Numbered from the stretch's first letter, positions 1-7,789 are shown. The stretch: DNA of 60,007 nucleotides from Paenibacillus albidus (GCF_014644435.1 NZ_BMKR01000045.1:1-60007), one strand, 5' to 3'. Notes: a model not told the origin generated them from the letters alone. Made by a program: numbers and translations.

Positions 1-114
1 CGCTGGATACCGTTGATCGCTTGCTTGTCAGGTTATGATCTTAATTGCGGTCTATATAGAATTAAATACTGCTACTTTTTTAGAAACCTGGATTTACAAA
101 AAAGACACCCCTAA
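1..114 (+). pseudogene. Possible decayed tyrosine-recombinase fragment (cut by window edge)
   Basis: The first frame is open from the window edge to a TAA at 112-114, 37 codons. It begins RWIPLIACLSG, which resembles the start of the catalytic domain of phage-type tyrosine integrases (W-x-PLI-x-L-x-SG followed by an Arg motif). The expected Arg/Glu residues after SG are absent, so any integrase here would be decayed or frameshifted. Its position beside a duplicated ssrA end fits, because integrases commonly target that site. The fragment is short and the call is tentative. Confidence 0.25.
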
Positions 115-125
115 AGGTGTCTTTT
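98..125 (-). terminator. Terminator copy accompanying the duplicated ssrA end
   Basis: GACACC and GGTGTC arms flank a 6-nt loop, with a T-run on the minus strand. It is a second copy of the terminator that follows intact ssrA (2657-2684), but the loop is present as the reverse complement of that copy. Confidence 0.7.
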
Positions 126-127
126 AG

Positions 128-208
128 TTTACTCCATATGGAGCCGAGGGGAGTCGAACCCCTGTCCGAAGATAACGGCACATAAGTTTCTACGAGTGTA
201 GTCACAGT
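128..208 (-). repeat. Duplicated ssrA 3' end (attachment-site copy)
   Basis: These 81 bases are identical and in the same orientation to 2686-2766, the 3' end of intact ssrA including the T-arm and acceptor strand. Beyond base 208 the similarity to ssrA stops at once. An exact direct copy of a tmRNA 3' end is the classic scar of site-specific integration by a tyrosine recombinase. The interval 209-2685 is therefore read as an inserted island. Confidence 0.85.
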
Positions 209-371
209 GTATAGAATCTATGCTTTCTTAAACAACTAATCTATAACTTTCATGCGTGATCATAAGTCTTACAAAGCTAGAGAGATGATTTGCTTAATAA
301 GAGTGAATCATGGATTCGTCTTCAAAGAGCAAATGATCGATCTTTTAAGCCCCCACCTGCTTCTTGAGCTG

Positions 372-491
372 TCAAGGTTTGCTTTTTAAAAATGCTTGAA
401 CCTCTTCGTCGGTATTGGTAAGCGTACGTCGGCGACGAAAGAGTCTAGGTGTACCGGGCTTCAAATTTGCGGGCTGTTGCTGTTCGAGCAT
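372..491 (-). CDS. Candidate 39-aa basic small protein
   Basis: An ATG at 491 opens 39 codons to a TGA at 372. The product is Gln/Pro-rich at its N-terminus, has four consecutive arginines in the middle and ends in a charged helix-like stretch (TDEEVQAFLKSKP). A GGAGGA lies upstream but about 22 bases from the ATG, too far to be a normal ribosome binding site. It could be the tail of a lost island gene. I do not recognise it and it may not be expressed. Confidence 0.2.
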   Translation of the reverse strand: MLEQQQPANLKPGTPRLFRRRRTLTNTDEEVQAFLKSKP

Positions 492-685
492 TGAGGCTCA
501 CTGATGACGTTGTTCCTCCGTAAGTTTTTTGGTTGTCCAGGAGAACGATTCAGGTTCAGACCAGTCATACCTTGCGTTTGATAGGTTTGCCTTTAAATTC
601 TTATGGTTTCCCTGCTCATTCTTCAAGAACTAATAGTTAAAAAATGTTAGTCGTCACACATTTATTCAACTCCGGAAACTAACCT

Positions 686-757
686 CAAACGAAAAAGACA
701 CCCTAAAGGTGTCTTCACTGATATTCCATTGAGCCGAGAGAGGACTTGCAAGTCCAA
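686..757 (-). repeat. Decayed third copy of the ssrA terminator and 3' end
   Basis: A GACACC/GGTGTC hairpin with a T-run on the minus strand is followed by GAGCCGAGAG and a damaged T-arm, in the same order and orientation as the intact ssrA end and terminator. Several substitutions separate it from the other two copies. It looks like the remains of an earlier integration event. Confidence 0.5.
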
Positions 758-1001
758 AATCACATATATCCAGTTTTACATCCTTTAAAAATTTTCCACT
801 CAACTAATACTATCCATTCTTTGAAACAATCTATTAAAAATACTGATTAAAATTATTCTGAACGCTTTCTATTGAGAAACCTTTTAAAACACCTAAAATA
901 TTTAATATAATCCAAATAAAAAAACAGATGTATTTTTTTGGTATATATGATATATTTGGAAACAGGTTGGCCAATCAAATATTGCTAACGGAGTTGTTAT
1001 T

Positions 1002-1631
1002 ATGAAAAAAACAGCCAAAATCTTGCTGGGAGCATTGTTATTATCAAGTGCAATCTCCACATCTGCTTTTGCAGCATCAGAAGACACTGAGGTTACCGGA
1101 CACTTTAGAGCACCTGTTGAAACATATGATGAAGATGGCAGGTTATACATTGATGGTACCCCCTACGCCTCACAAGAAGATCTAGAACAGATTTCTGAGC
1201 CCTCTGTTAGTAATCGCATTTCATTATTAGCTACACCTACAAACACCTGGATTATGGAAGGATCAGAAACATATTATTCAGGACAAAATATGGATACTTA
1301 CAACAATGATTCTGATAGTAAAATTAAAATCACCCTTCAAACAAGCTCTTCATTAACCGCAACATTAACTGGCAGCCTTGAATACGGATTTTCTGCTGTT
1401 GCAAAAGCATCCATGAGTTTAGCTGTAGGACAGACTTTTTCCAAAACATTTACTCAAGAGTTTACTACTGAAGGATATCATGTTTACTCTTTAAAAAGTG
1501 CTGTAAAAACCATTAAGCGTAATTATGTATATTACGATACTGCATGGATCAACGAAACATTCCGTTCTTCGAGCATTGATTTAAATGGAGGCTCTGAGTT
1601 TTGGTTCTGGTCTAATCCTATTCCTCACTAA
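1002..1631 (+). CDS. Secreted Ser/Thr-rich beta-strand protein of unknown function
   Basis: A 209-aa protein with a clear Sec signal peptide: MKK start, hydrophobic core, AFA-A cleavage near residue 24. After an acidic linker (about 25-75), residues 85-150 show alternating Ser/Thr and hydrophobic residues (LTATLTGSLEYGF, then FSKTFTQEFTT). The C-terminus is aromatic-rich (EFWFWSNP). The alternating pattern suggests beta-hairpins like those of aerolysin/ETX-type pore formers, but no family is recognised. GGAG lies 9 bases before the ATG. The gene is much more AT-rich than the core genome and sits in the ssrA island with a lipoprotein gene, which suggests transfer. Confidence 0.75.
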   Translation: MKKTAKILLGALLLSSAISTSAFAASEDTEVTGHFRAPVETYDEDGRLYIDGTPYASQEDLEQISEPSVSNRISLLATPTNTWIMEGSETYYSGQNMDTYNNDSDSKIKITLQTSSSLTATLTGSLEYGFSAVAKASMSLAVGQTFSKTFTQEFTTEGYHVYSLKSAVKTIKRNYVYYDTAWINETFRSSSIDLNGGSEFWFWSNPIPH

Positions 1632-1650
1632 ATAGAATGAACAGAGTGGT

Positions 1651-1680
1651 GGCCACTTTAAGTAAAGTGGCTTCTCTTTT
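1651..1680 (+). terminator. Terminator after the secreted-protein gene
   Basis: GCCACTTT and AAAGTGGC form an 8-bp stem around AAGT, followed by CTTCTCTTTTT. It lies between the stop of the secreted protein and the lipoprotein start, so the two genes may be transcribed separately or by read-through. Confidence 0.75.
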
Positions 1681-1706
1681 TATATTAAACAAGGATGTGT
1701 GCGCTA

Positions 1707-2495
1707 TTGAAACGTTTACTTACTATAATGTCTCTAGTTCTAATTGTATTTATAGCTGTGTCTTGCACTTCGCAGAAAAATATTACAAAAAAAGATCAAG
1801 TTGAAGATACTATTCTTAAAAAGATTCAATCATATACACTTAATGAATCAAATTATCTTCTGTTTGTGGAGAGCCCCACAACGGCTAATAAAAAAATCAC
1901 TCTTTTCCTACCATATTCTGTAAATAATATGAATATTAAAGAAATTTCTCTTATTCAAGATAATGAGCAGGTCACCAATAAAACTACTGTTAATTCTCCT
2001 AACATTCTTGATAACAAACTTTACTTTACTTTGAATGAATTTATACCTTCTTTTAATAAAGCACAACTAACTCTTGATAATGGAAAAACTGTTGTAATTA
2101 ATACGGGTCAATACATTTTACAAAAGTATATATCAGAAGAAAACATACCCGAAAACAAACTTAAGTTCCTTGATTCAGGAAATTTCCAAAATAAATTAGG
2201 CAAAATCACTTATTCTGCTAAATTTAATTACAAAGAGAAAAGTGCGGAGCAAGATGTTGATATCATTCTTCCTGATGATTTAATTTCTCTACGTAAGACT
2301 ATTGATTTTAAACAAGTCAGTGTTAGTGATACTTTAGCCACATTTAAATTGGGCCTGAGTTTTCCTAAGAGCGAGTTCACTAAACTGCATGTAAATTCCT
2401 TAACCTTTGAAGTATTATGGTTTCAGAAATATAGTGATAAGAATGCAGTAATTTTAATTGGATCCATTCCCATTACATTAAATGATTACCAATAG
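1707..2495 (+). CDS. Putative lipoprotein of unknown function
   Basis: About 262 aa from a TTG at 1707, preceded by AAGGA at 1691-1695. An in-frame ATG at 1695 lies inside that Shine-Dalgarno sequence and is less likely. The N-terminus (MKRLL, hydrophobic core, AVSC) is a lipoprotein signal with lipobox Cys near residue 20, so the protein should be anchored outside the membrane. The rest is Lys/Asn-rich and soluble, with no recognised domain. Low GC and the position next to the secreted protein within the island suggest joint transfer, perhaps as effector and immunity or anchoring partner; this is inference. Confidence 0.65.
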   Translation: MKRLLTIMSLVLIVFIAVSCTSQKNITKKDQVEDTILKKIQSYTLNESNYLLFVESPTTANKKITLFLPYSVNNMNIKEISLIQDNEQVTNKTTVNSPNILDNKLYFTLNEFIPSFNKAQLTLDNGKTVVINTGQYILQKYISEENIPENKLKFLDSGNFQNKLGKITYSAKFNYKEKSAEQDVDIILPDDLISLRKTIDFKQVSVSDTLATFKLGLSFPKSEFTKLHVNSLTFEVLWFQKYSDKNAVILIGSIPITLNDYQ

Positions 2496-2656
2496 CATAA
2501 CACTTAAAATGAACAGGAGATCTCTCCCTCTTCTTTTCAGCTACCATCCAGCGATTTTCATGCGGCAAAATTCTAGATAATGTGAATACAAATAGTAGGT
2601 TAATCTATTATGATAACAAGCTGACTAACCATTTTTCAAAAATATTTAAAAGTAAA

Positions 2657-2684
2657 AAAAGACACCTTTAGGGGTGTCTTTTAC
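2657..2684 (-). terminator. ssrA terminator
   Basis: AAGACACC and GGTGTCTT arms form the hairpin, with a T-run on the minus strand directly after the tmRNA 3' end. Confidence 0.85.
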
Positions 2685-2685
2685 T

Positions 2686-2766
2686 TTTACTCCATATGGA
2701 GCCGAGGGGAGTCGAACCCCTGTCCGAAGATAACGGCACATAAGTTTCTACGAGTGTAGTCACAGT
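2686..2766 (-). repeat. ssrA 3' end, right-hand attachment-site copy
   Basis: Direct repeat, identical to 128-208. This copy belongs to the intact tmRNA gene, so the insertion restored a functional ssrA. Confidence 0.85.
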
Positions 2767-3058
2767 TTTGATGTCACCCGAGTATCGCCCCGTAACCGGC
2801 TATACGTTGGGTCAGCCTGATTGTCTTCTTCTGCTGACCCCAGGCGGAGACCAGACAGCGTATCCCACTACTTGTTAGCCCCTATCCCTGTCACATGGGC
2901 GATGCAGGGTAGAAGCACGCACACAGGTTATTAAGCTGCGAAAGCGTAGTTGTTTTGTTGTTTGCCGTTTAATAGGCTTTAGCGTTGATGAAGCGGACGC
3001 GTCCCCACTACTCGCTGCTCATGCTCGAACTACCCCCGTCGAATCCAAGAACGGCCCC
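2697..3058 (-). ncRNA. ssrA: Transfer-messenger RNA (tmRNA)
   Basis: About 362 nt. The acceptor stem pairs GGGGCCG (5' end at 3058) with CGGCTCC (2698-2704), with discriminator A at 2697; CCA is not encoded. The T-arm GGGGTTCGACTCCCC is intact. The tag reading frame at 2966-2931 encodes GKQQNNYAFAA followed by two TAA stops, giving the tag (A)GKQQNNYAFAA on stalled peptides. The AFAA end suits ClpXP recognition, and clpP lies at 15958. SmpB, its partner, is encoded just upstream. The 3' end has been the target of integration. Confidence 0.95.
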
Positions 3059-3163
3059 TCATTAGAAAAGGGCGCTTCGGATCAAGCGGATCATCCAGCA
3101 AGAGAGATCCAATCACAGCCTCTATTCCAGAGGACTGTCACGAAGCAATTAACTTACTTACAC

Positions 3164-3169
3164 AGTATA
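3164..3169 (-). promoter_or_regulatory. Probable ssrA -10 element
   Basis: On the minus strand TGCTATACT gives an extended -10 (TG-N-TATACT) about 100 bases before the mature tmRNA 5' end. This implies a leader trimmed by RNase P. No strong -35 is visible. Confidence 0.45.
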
Positions 3170-3251
3170 GCACATTTATCAACACTTTAACACGTGGGTT
3201 AAAGGAATTGAAGGTTGAATCTGGAACGTCAGGCACAGCCAGGTATCCGGC

Positions 3252-3731
3252 TTATCTGGCGATCTTTTGTTTCTCGCGCAGCGCACGCTGGATATCGCGT
3301 TGAGCATCTTTTTTGGCGGCGGTGTCGCGCTTGTCGTATTGCTTCTTCCCTTTACCCAGGCCGATCAGCAGCTTCGCATACCCATTACGCACATAAATCT
3401 TTAGCGGCACAATCGAATAGCCATCCTGTTTGGACAGTCCAAGCAACTTGTGAATCTGCACCTTATGCATCAGCAGCTTGCGTGTACGTGTCGGGTCCAG
3501 CGGATTATTGCGGTTCCCTTGTTCAAAAGGGCTGATGTGCATATTGTGCACATGAATCTCGCCATTACGAATGGTGGCAAAAGCGTCACCAATGTTCGCA
3601 CGACCGTTACGCAGCGACTTAATCTCGGTTCCCGTCAGCACCAAACCGGCTTCATAGGTGTCCTCGATAAAATAATCATGGGATGCTTTTTTGTTCTGGG
3701 CGAGTACTTTCCCGTCTGCTTTTTTACCCAT
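3252..3731 (-). CDS. smpB: SsrA-binding protein SmpB
   Basis: 159 aa from the ATG at 3731, which has AAGGAG eight bases upstream; the frame stays open further but lacks a ribosome site there. Family hallmarks are HDYFIEDTYEAGLVLTGTEIKSLR, the central ISPFEQGNRNN segment, and a Lys/Arg-rich C-terminal tail (KRDTAAKKDAQRDIQRALREK) that becomes helical in the ribosomal mRNA channel. SmpB binds the tRNA-like domain of tmRNA and delivers it to stalled ribosomes. It sits between rnr and ssrA, as in B. subtilis. Confidence 0.95.
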   Translation of the reverse strand: MGKKADGKVLAQNKKASHDYFIEDTYEAGLVLTGTEIKSLRNGRANIGDAFATIRNGEIHVHNMHISPFEQGNRNNPLDPTRTRKLLMHKVQIHKLLGLSKQDGYSIVPLKIYVRNGYAKLLIGLGKGKKQYDKRDTAAKKDAQRDIQRALREKQKIAR

Positions 3732-3860
3732 GAGGATCACTCCTTGAATCATATTTCCTGTATCGAACGTCAGATCTATATTGTAACAAATGCACTCACC
3801 GAAGCGCAAGGAAGCGCCCCAATGAAACTTGATTATAACTATTTAATACTGACTTCTGTT

Positions 3861-3894
3861 AAAAAACAACGCCCTTCCCATAAAGGGAACGGCG
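3861..3894 (-). terminator. Hairpin terminator upstream of smpB
   Basis: On the minus strand GCCGTTCCC and GGGAAGGGC pair around TTTAT with one mismatch, followed by TTGTTTTTT. It would stop transcripts coming from the rnr side before smpB. Confidence 0.6.
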
Positions 3895-3956
3895 CGTTAG
3901 GGTAATGTATTCTCATCAGACTAAAGCTGCTTACTCCCCCATAATGGGTTTTTTTG

Positions 3957-4292
3957 GACTGTTGAGAAACCTTTGCAAGTGAAAGATAGATGGATCAAGT
4001 TCCGTGCAGCAGACGACTGAGATCGGCTATGAGAAGAGAGGGAATTTCACCCGTTAATTCAGGCCGTTACCTTAGAGCGGGATGACTACAGGGAAATATG
4101 CCCGCTAATTTTGTGGAAATACCTATTATTGGGGGTTCTTGTCGATGTTAACGGGCGATATTCCCGTTACCCTGCTTGGAACCGGCTTTCTACCTTATTT
4201 AGCGGGTGGATTTCCCTCTAAGCTCTTCCGCCCCGCCTTCACTCCTCCGTTAGAGTGAGTGTCAGTAGTTAAAATAGACTTTCTCAACAGTC
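3957..4292. mobile_element. MITE-like element with 13-bp terminal inverted repeats
   Basis: GACTGTTGAGAAA at 3957-3969 recurs as a perfect inverted copy at 4280-4292. The 336 bp contain no usable ORF. Inside are several related motifs of the type GGGAAATTCACCCGTTAA in both orientations (about 4037-4220). Short non-coding DNA with matching ends fits a miniature transposable element or an insertion-sequence remnant. No clear target-site duplication is visible. Confidence 0.45.
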
Positions 4293-4341
4293 TAATTTCG
4301 CCCACCTATTCTTCTAACGATCTTGAGGCTTTATCAACAAA

Positions 4342-4476
4342 TAGTCGGAGAATACGGCCTATTTCCAGCCCCTTAGGCTAAATCGAGCTTCGACAGCAGG
4401 ATTAGTTGGATCCCCTCTCCACCCAAAAAGCTCAATTTACCTAAAAATGCAGATTTAAGCGGATTTTCTCCGACTA
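4342..4476. repeat. 135-bp unit bounded by an 11-bp inverted repeat
   Basis: TAGTCGGAGAA at 4342-4352 and its exact reverse complement at 4466-4476 bound a non-coding unit between the MITE-like element and rnr. It may be another small dispersed intergenic element; no ORF or promoter was seen. Confidence 0.4.
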
Positions 4477-4557
4477 AGATCAAATCTAACTGTCGCGTTC
4501 ACGTACTATTCGGGCATAGGGTCAACTATCCTGCCGAGAAAGCCGTTCGTTACTTAG

Positions 4558-7392
4558 TTACTTCTTTTTCTTCTTGCGCCCGCCGCCCTCGCGGCTAGCC
4601 GAGACCTGCTCCGAGGTCTCCACGTTGCCAGGAGTCACGGACTGGCCGATGAAGACGCCGCCTTTGGCTTTTTTCTTCTTGCCGCGGCCTTTGCCCGCAC
4701 CGCCTGCAGCATCGCCACCGTTCGGGCCGCGGTCCTCGCGGCTGCGGAACTTCGTGCTGGCGTCCACGCCGCGGTAGTTGCCGCGGCCGTTGCGGTCGTG
4801 CCCGCTGCCAGGCGCGCTGTAGCCGCCCTTGCCGGAGCCGAAGCCGAAGTTGATGCCTCCGGCTCCACTTCGGCCCTGCTCCCGCTCGCCGCCGCCAGCG
4901 GGGCGCTCAGCAGCGGCATCGCCGCGCTCCGCACCCGCGCTCACGCCGGGTGCCAGCACCGCCGCCGCCCGGCTCGCGTCCTCGCCGGCGCCACGCCCGC
5001 GCTTACGCTTAGCGCGGGCGCTTGGCGCAGCCCCTGCGGCGGCTGCCCGTGGCCCTTCCCCGGCGCGCGCACCTGCGCCGGGCTTACCGAAGCCCGCGCC
5101 GCCAGCAGCGCCGGGCTTGCCTTTGCCGCTCCGGCCTTTACCGCCGCCGGCCTTACCCCCGGCGGCTGGCTTGCCGAGGCCGCCAGCGCCACGTCCGCCC
5201 TTGCCACCCGGGCGGCCGCCGAACCCGCCGCTGCGGCGCTCGCCTGCCGCGCGCGGCTTCATGTCCACGAGCTCAAAGTCGATCGTATGATCGTCCATGT
5301 TCACCTTGGCGACCCGGATCTTCACTTCGTCGCCAATACGGAACACCTTGGAGGTGCGCTCACCGATTAGCGCCATATGAGCTTCGTCGAAGTGGTAATA
5401 ATCATCGGTCAGCGCACTGAGCCGGATCAGGCCTTCGACCGTATTATCCAGCTCAATGAACATGCCGAAGCTGGTCACACTGCTGATCATGGCGTCGAAT
5501 TCCTCGCCCACCTTATCGAGCATATACTCCGCTTTCTTGAGTTGCTCCGTATCCCGCTCCGCTTCTACCGCTACACGCTCGCGCTCTGAAGACTGCTGGG
5601 CAATGTCCGGCATCCGGCTGGCTAAGTAATCGAAGCGCTTTTGGCTCAGTGTCCCGCCGCTTTCGATGACCTCACGCATTACCCGGTGAATGACCAGATC
5701 GGGATAACGGCGGATCGGCGAGGTGAAGTGGGAATAATATTCGGCAGCGAGGCCGAAATGGCCGGTGCTCTCCGAGTCATATTTCGCCTGTTTCATAGAG
5801 CGCAGCATCATCGTGCTGATGACTGTCTGCTCCTTGGTGCCATGGATCTCCTCAAGCAGGGTTTGCAAGGCACGCGGATGGACAGAATTGCCACGGCCTT
5901 TGACGTGATAGCCGAAGTTGGCGGCGAACGCCATAAAATTCTGCAGCTTCTCCGGATCAGGATCTTCGTGAATCCGGTACAGGAACGGAACCTTCAGCCA
6001 ATGAAAATGCTCCGCCACCGTCTCATTGGCCGCCAGCATGAATTCTTCGATAATCTGCTCGGCCACCGAACGTTCGCGTTTCACAATATCTATAGCTTTG
6101 CCGTTCTCATCGACGATGATTTTGCTTTCTTCAAAGTCAAAATCAACCGCTCCCCGCCGCATCCGCGCATCGCGCAGCTTCATCGCCAGTTCTTTCATCA
6201 CCATGAAGTCGTCAATCAGCGGGCTATAACGCTCCAGCAGTTCGGGGTCCTGGTCTTCCACAATCTTACGGACATTGGAGTACGTCATTCTCTCTTTGGT
6301 GCGAATCACGCTTGTGAAGACATCATGCTTCACAACCTTCATATGCTCATTGAACTCCATTTCACAGGACATCGTCAGCCGGTCTACCTGCGGGTTTAAG
6401 CTGCAGATCCCGTTCGACAGCCGGTGCGGCAGCATCGGAATCACGCGGTCAACCAAATACACACTGCACCCGCGGTCATAGGCTTCCTTATCCAGCTCCG
6501 AGTTCTCGCGGACATAGTAGCCGACATCGGCAATATGCACGCCCAGCTTGTAATGCCCGTTCTCCAGACGTTCGACGTTCACTGCATCATCCAGATCCTT
6601 GGCATCCTCGCCGTCAATGGTGACAATGTTCAGCCCGCGCAGATCGCGCCGGCCCTGCTGGACAATCTCTTCTTCCGTAATGGAGTCCGGAGCCTGCTCC
6701 GCCTCATTCATGACTTCGGCGGGAAAAGCCTCCGGCAGCTGATGCTTGCGGATAACCGACAGAATATCAACACCCGGATCATCCTTGTGCCCCAGTATCT
6801 CGATGACTTCCCCTTCGGCCGCAGCGCGTCCTTCCGGATAATTCACAATGCGGACAACGACCTTATCCCCGTCTACTGCCCCTTTAAACGATTGCTTGGG
6901 AATAAAAATATCCCGGTTAATCCGTTTGTCATCCGGCAGCACGAAACCATAGGTCTCCAGACTTTGGAATACACCTACCGTCTGCTGGACGCCTCTCTTG
7001 ATGATCCGCTCCACTTCACCTTCCATGCGGCCGCCCGAAGGACTTTTGGAGGTTACACGCACCAGAACGATATCGGCATTCATCGCGCCTTTGAGATCAT
7101 TCGCATGGATATAGACGTCGGGATGGTCCCGGTCGTCCGGAATCAGAAACGCAAAACCCTTGGCATGCGCCTGAAGCCGTCCACGCAGCAGATCCATCCG
7201 TTCAGGGACACCGTAACTGGCCCCGCGAGTCAGAATAATTCTGCCGTCCTGCTCCAGTTCCATCAGCAGCTGCTCTAATGCTTTAAGTTCCGAACTGTCC
7301 CCTATGGCGAAGTGGGCTACTAATTCTTCGTAAGTCATTGGTTTATAAGCGGTCTCCCGCATAAAATCGAGTAATACTTCCTGTGTTATCAT
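4558..7392 (-). CDS. rnr: Ribonuclease R with long Gly/Arg/Lys-rich tail
   Basis: 944 aa from the ATG at 7392 (GAGGTGA five bases upstream). RNase R is a processive 3'-to-5' exoribonuclease that degrades structured RNA and acts with tmRNA-SmpB on non-stop mRNAs. In order: an N-terminal winged-helix region (MTYEELVAHF), cold-shock domains, the RNB catalytic domain with the Asp cluster in IDGEDAKDLDDAV (about residue 290), the HFTSPIRRYPDL motif, and an S1 domain (about 640-715). From about residue 718 to the end is a roughly 225-residue low-complexity tail very rich in Gly, Ala, Arg and Lys, ending GGGRKKKKK. B. subtilis RNase R has only a short basic tail (family knowledge), so the length is unusual. 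DNA for the tail is far more GC-rich than its surroundings. Confidence 0.95.
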   Translation of the reverse strand: MITQEVLLDFMRETAYKPMTYEELVAHFAIGDSSELKALEQLLMELEQDGRIILTRGASYGVPERMDLLRGRLQAHAKGFAFLIPDDRDHPDVYIHANDLKGAMNADIVLVRVTSKSPSGGRMEGEVERIIKRGVQQTVGVFQSLETYGFVLPDDKRINRDIFIPKQSFKGAVDGDKVVVRIVNYPEGRAAAEGEVIEILGHKDDPGVDILSVIRKHQLPEAFPAEVMNEAEQAPDSITEEEIVQQGRRDLRGLNIVTIDGEDAKDLDDAVNVERLENGHYKLGVHIADVGYYVRENSELDKEAYDRGCSVYLVDRVIPMLPHRLSNGICSLNPQVDRLTMSCEMEFNEHMKVVKHDVFTSVIRTKERMTYSNVRKIVEDQDPELLERYSPLIDDFMVMKELAMKLRDARMRRGAVDFDFEESKIIVDENGKAIDIVKRERSVAEQIIEEFMLAANETVAEHFHWLKVPFLYRIHEDPDPEKLQNFMAFAANFGYHVKGRGNSVHPRALQTLLEEIHGTKEQTVISTMMLRSMKQAKYDSESTGHFGLAAEYYSHFTSPIRRYPDLVIHRVMREVIESGGTLSQKRFDYLASRMPDIAQQSSERERVAVEAERDTEQLKKAEYMLDKVGEEFDAMISSVTSFGMFIELDNTVEGLIRLSALTDDYYHFDEAHMALIGERTSKVFRIGDEVKIRVAKVNMDDHTIDFELVDMKPRAAGERRSGGFGGRPGGKGGRGAGGLGKPAAGGKAGGGKGRSGKGKPGAAGGAGFGKPGAGARAGEGPRAAAAGAAPSARAKRKRGRGAGEDASRAAAVLAPGVSAGAERGDAAAERPAGGGEREQGRSGAGGINFGFGSGKGGYSAPGSGHDRNGRGNYRGVDASTKFRSREDRGPNGGDAAGGAGKGRGKKKKAKGGVFIGQSVTPGNVETSEQVSASREGGGRKKKKK

Positions 7393-7731
7393 GTGCGTCA
7401 CCTCGGCCCTCCGCAGCTTTAAGCCGCTGGCATCTATGTATGTCTTGTCCCATTCGGCAAAAAGCCTTGCAAGCAAAATTTACCTTCATACTACTTCATA
7501 CCCCTGTAGCGTGTATTCTAACCCAAGTTAACTGCCGGACTTAAATACACCTGCCAGAGCTTATATTCAGCCCAGCCCTTGCGGGGGCCGAATTCACCTT
7601 TCTTGAGCGTGTATTATAACCTGTCTTCAAAGGTTGTAATTCACCTCTTTAGTATACACGAAATTAATCCTCTGCATTCCCATATCCTCATCCAAAGCTT
7701 AACACTGCACATAAATGAGGCGGGTCATAAC
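7393..7731. other. Intergenic region upstream of rnr
   Basis: No gene seen. Two near-identical 16-mers, AGCGTGTATTCTAACC (7508-7523) and AGCGTGTATTATAACC (7606-7621), contain minus-strand TAGAAT and TATAAT boxes and may be tandem rnr promoters. Their -35 elements are not convincing. Confidence 0.35.
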
Positions 7732-7775
7732 AAAAAAGCCTTCGCTCCATTCCATTCAGAAGAGAGCAAAGACTT
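7732..7775 (-). terminator. secG terminator
   Basis: On the minus strand AGTCTTTGCTC pairs with GAGCGAAGGCT (with wobbles), followed by TTTTTT, just after the secG stop. Confidence 0.75.
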
Positions 7776-7789
7776 AGGTTGTGAACCAT

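Larger units (their letters stand above)
209..1001. other. AT-rich island DNA without a convincing gene
   Basis: The stretch holds a 39-codon minus-strand ORF (372-491), a decayed third ssrA end (about 686-757) and very AT-rich DNA leading to the secreted-protein gene. No integrase or excisionase could be recognised. Confidence 0.6.

Noticed and set aside
209..660. A second complete tmRNA gene
   Set aside because: Similarity to ssrA stops at base 208; no tag frame or 5' acceptor strand follows.
902..1150. 82-codon minus-strand frame over the secreted-protein start
   Set aside because: It overlaps the signal-peptide gene and its promoter region and shows no protein-like features.
4574..5420. 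Several overlapping Ala/Pro/Arg-rich frames on both strands
   Set aside because: They are shadows of the very GC-rich RNase R tail, where stop codons are rare in every frame.
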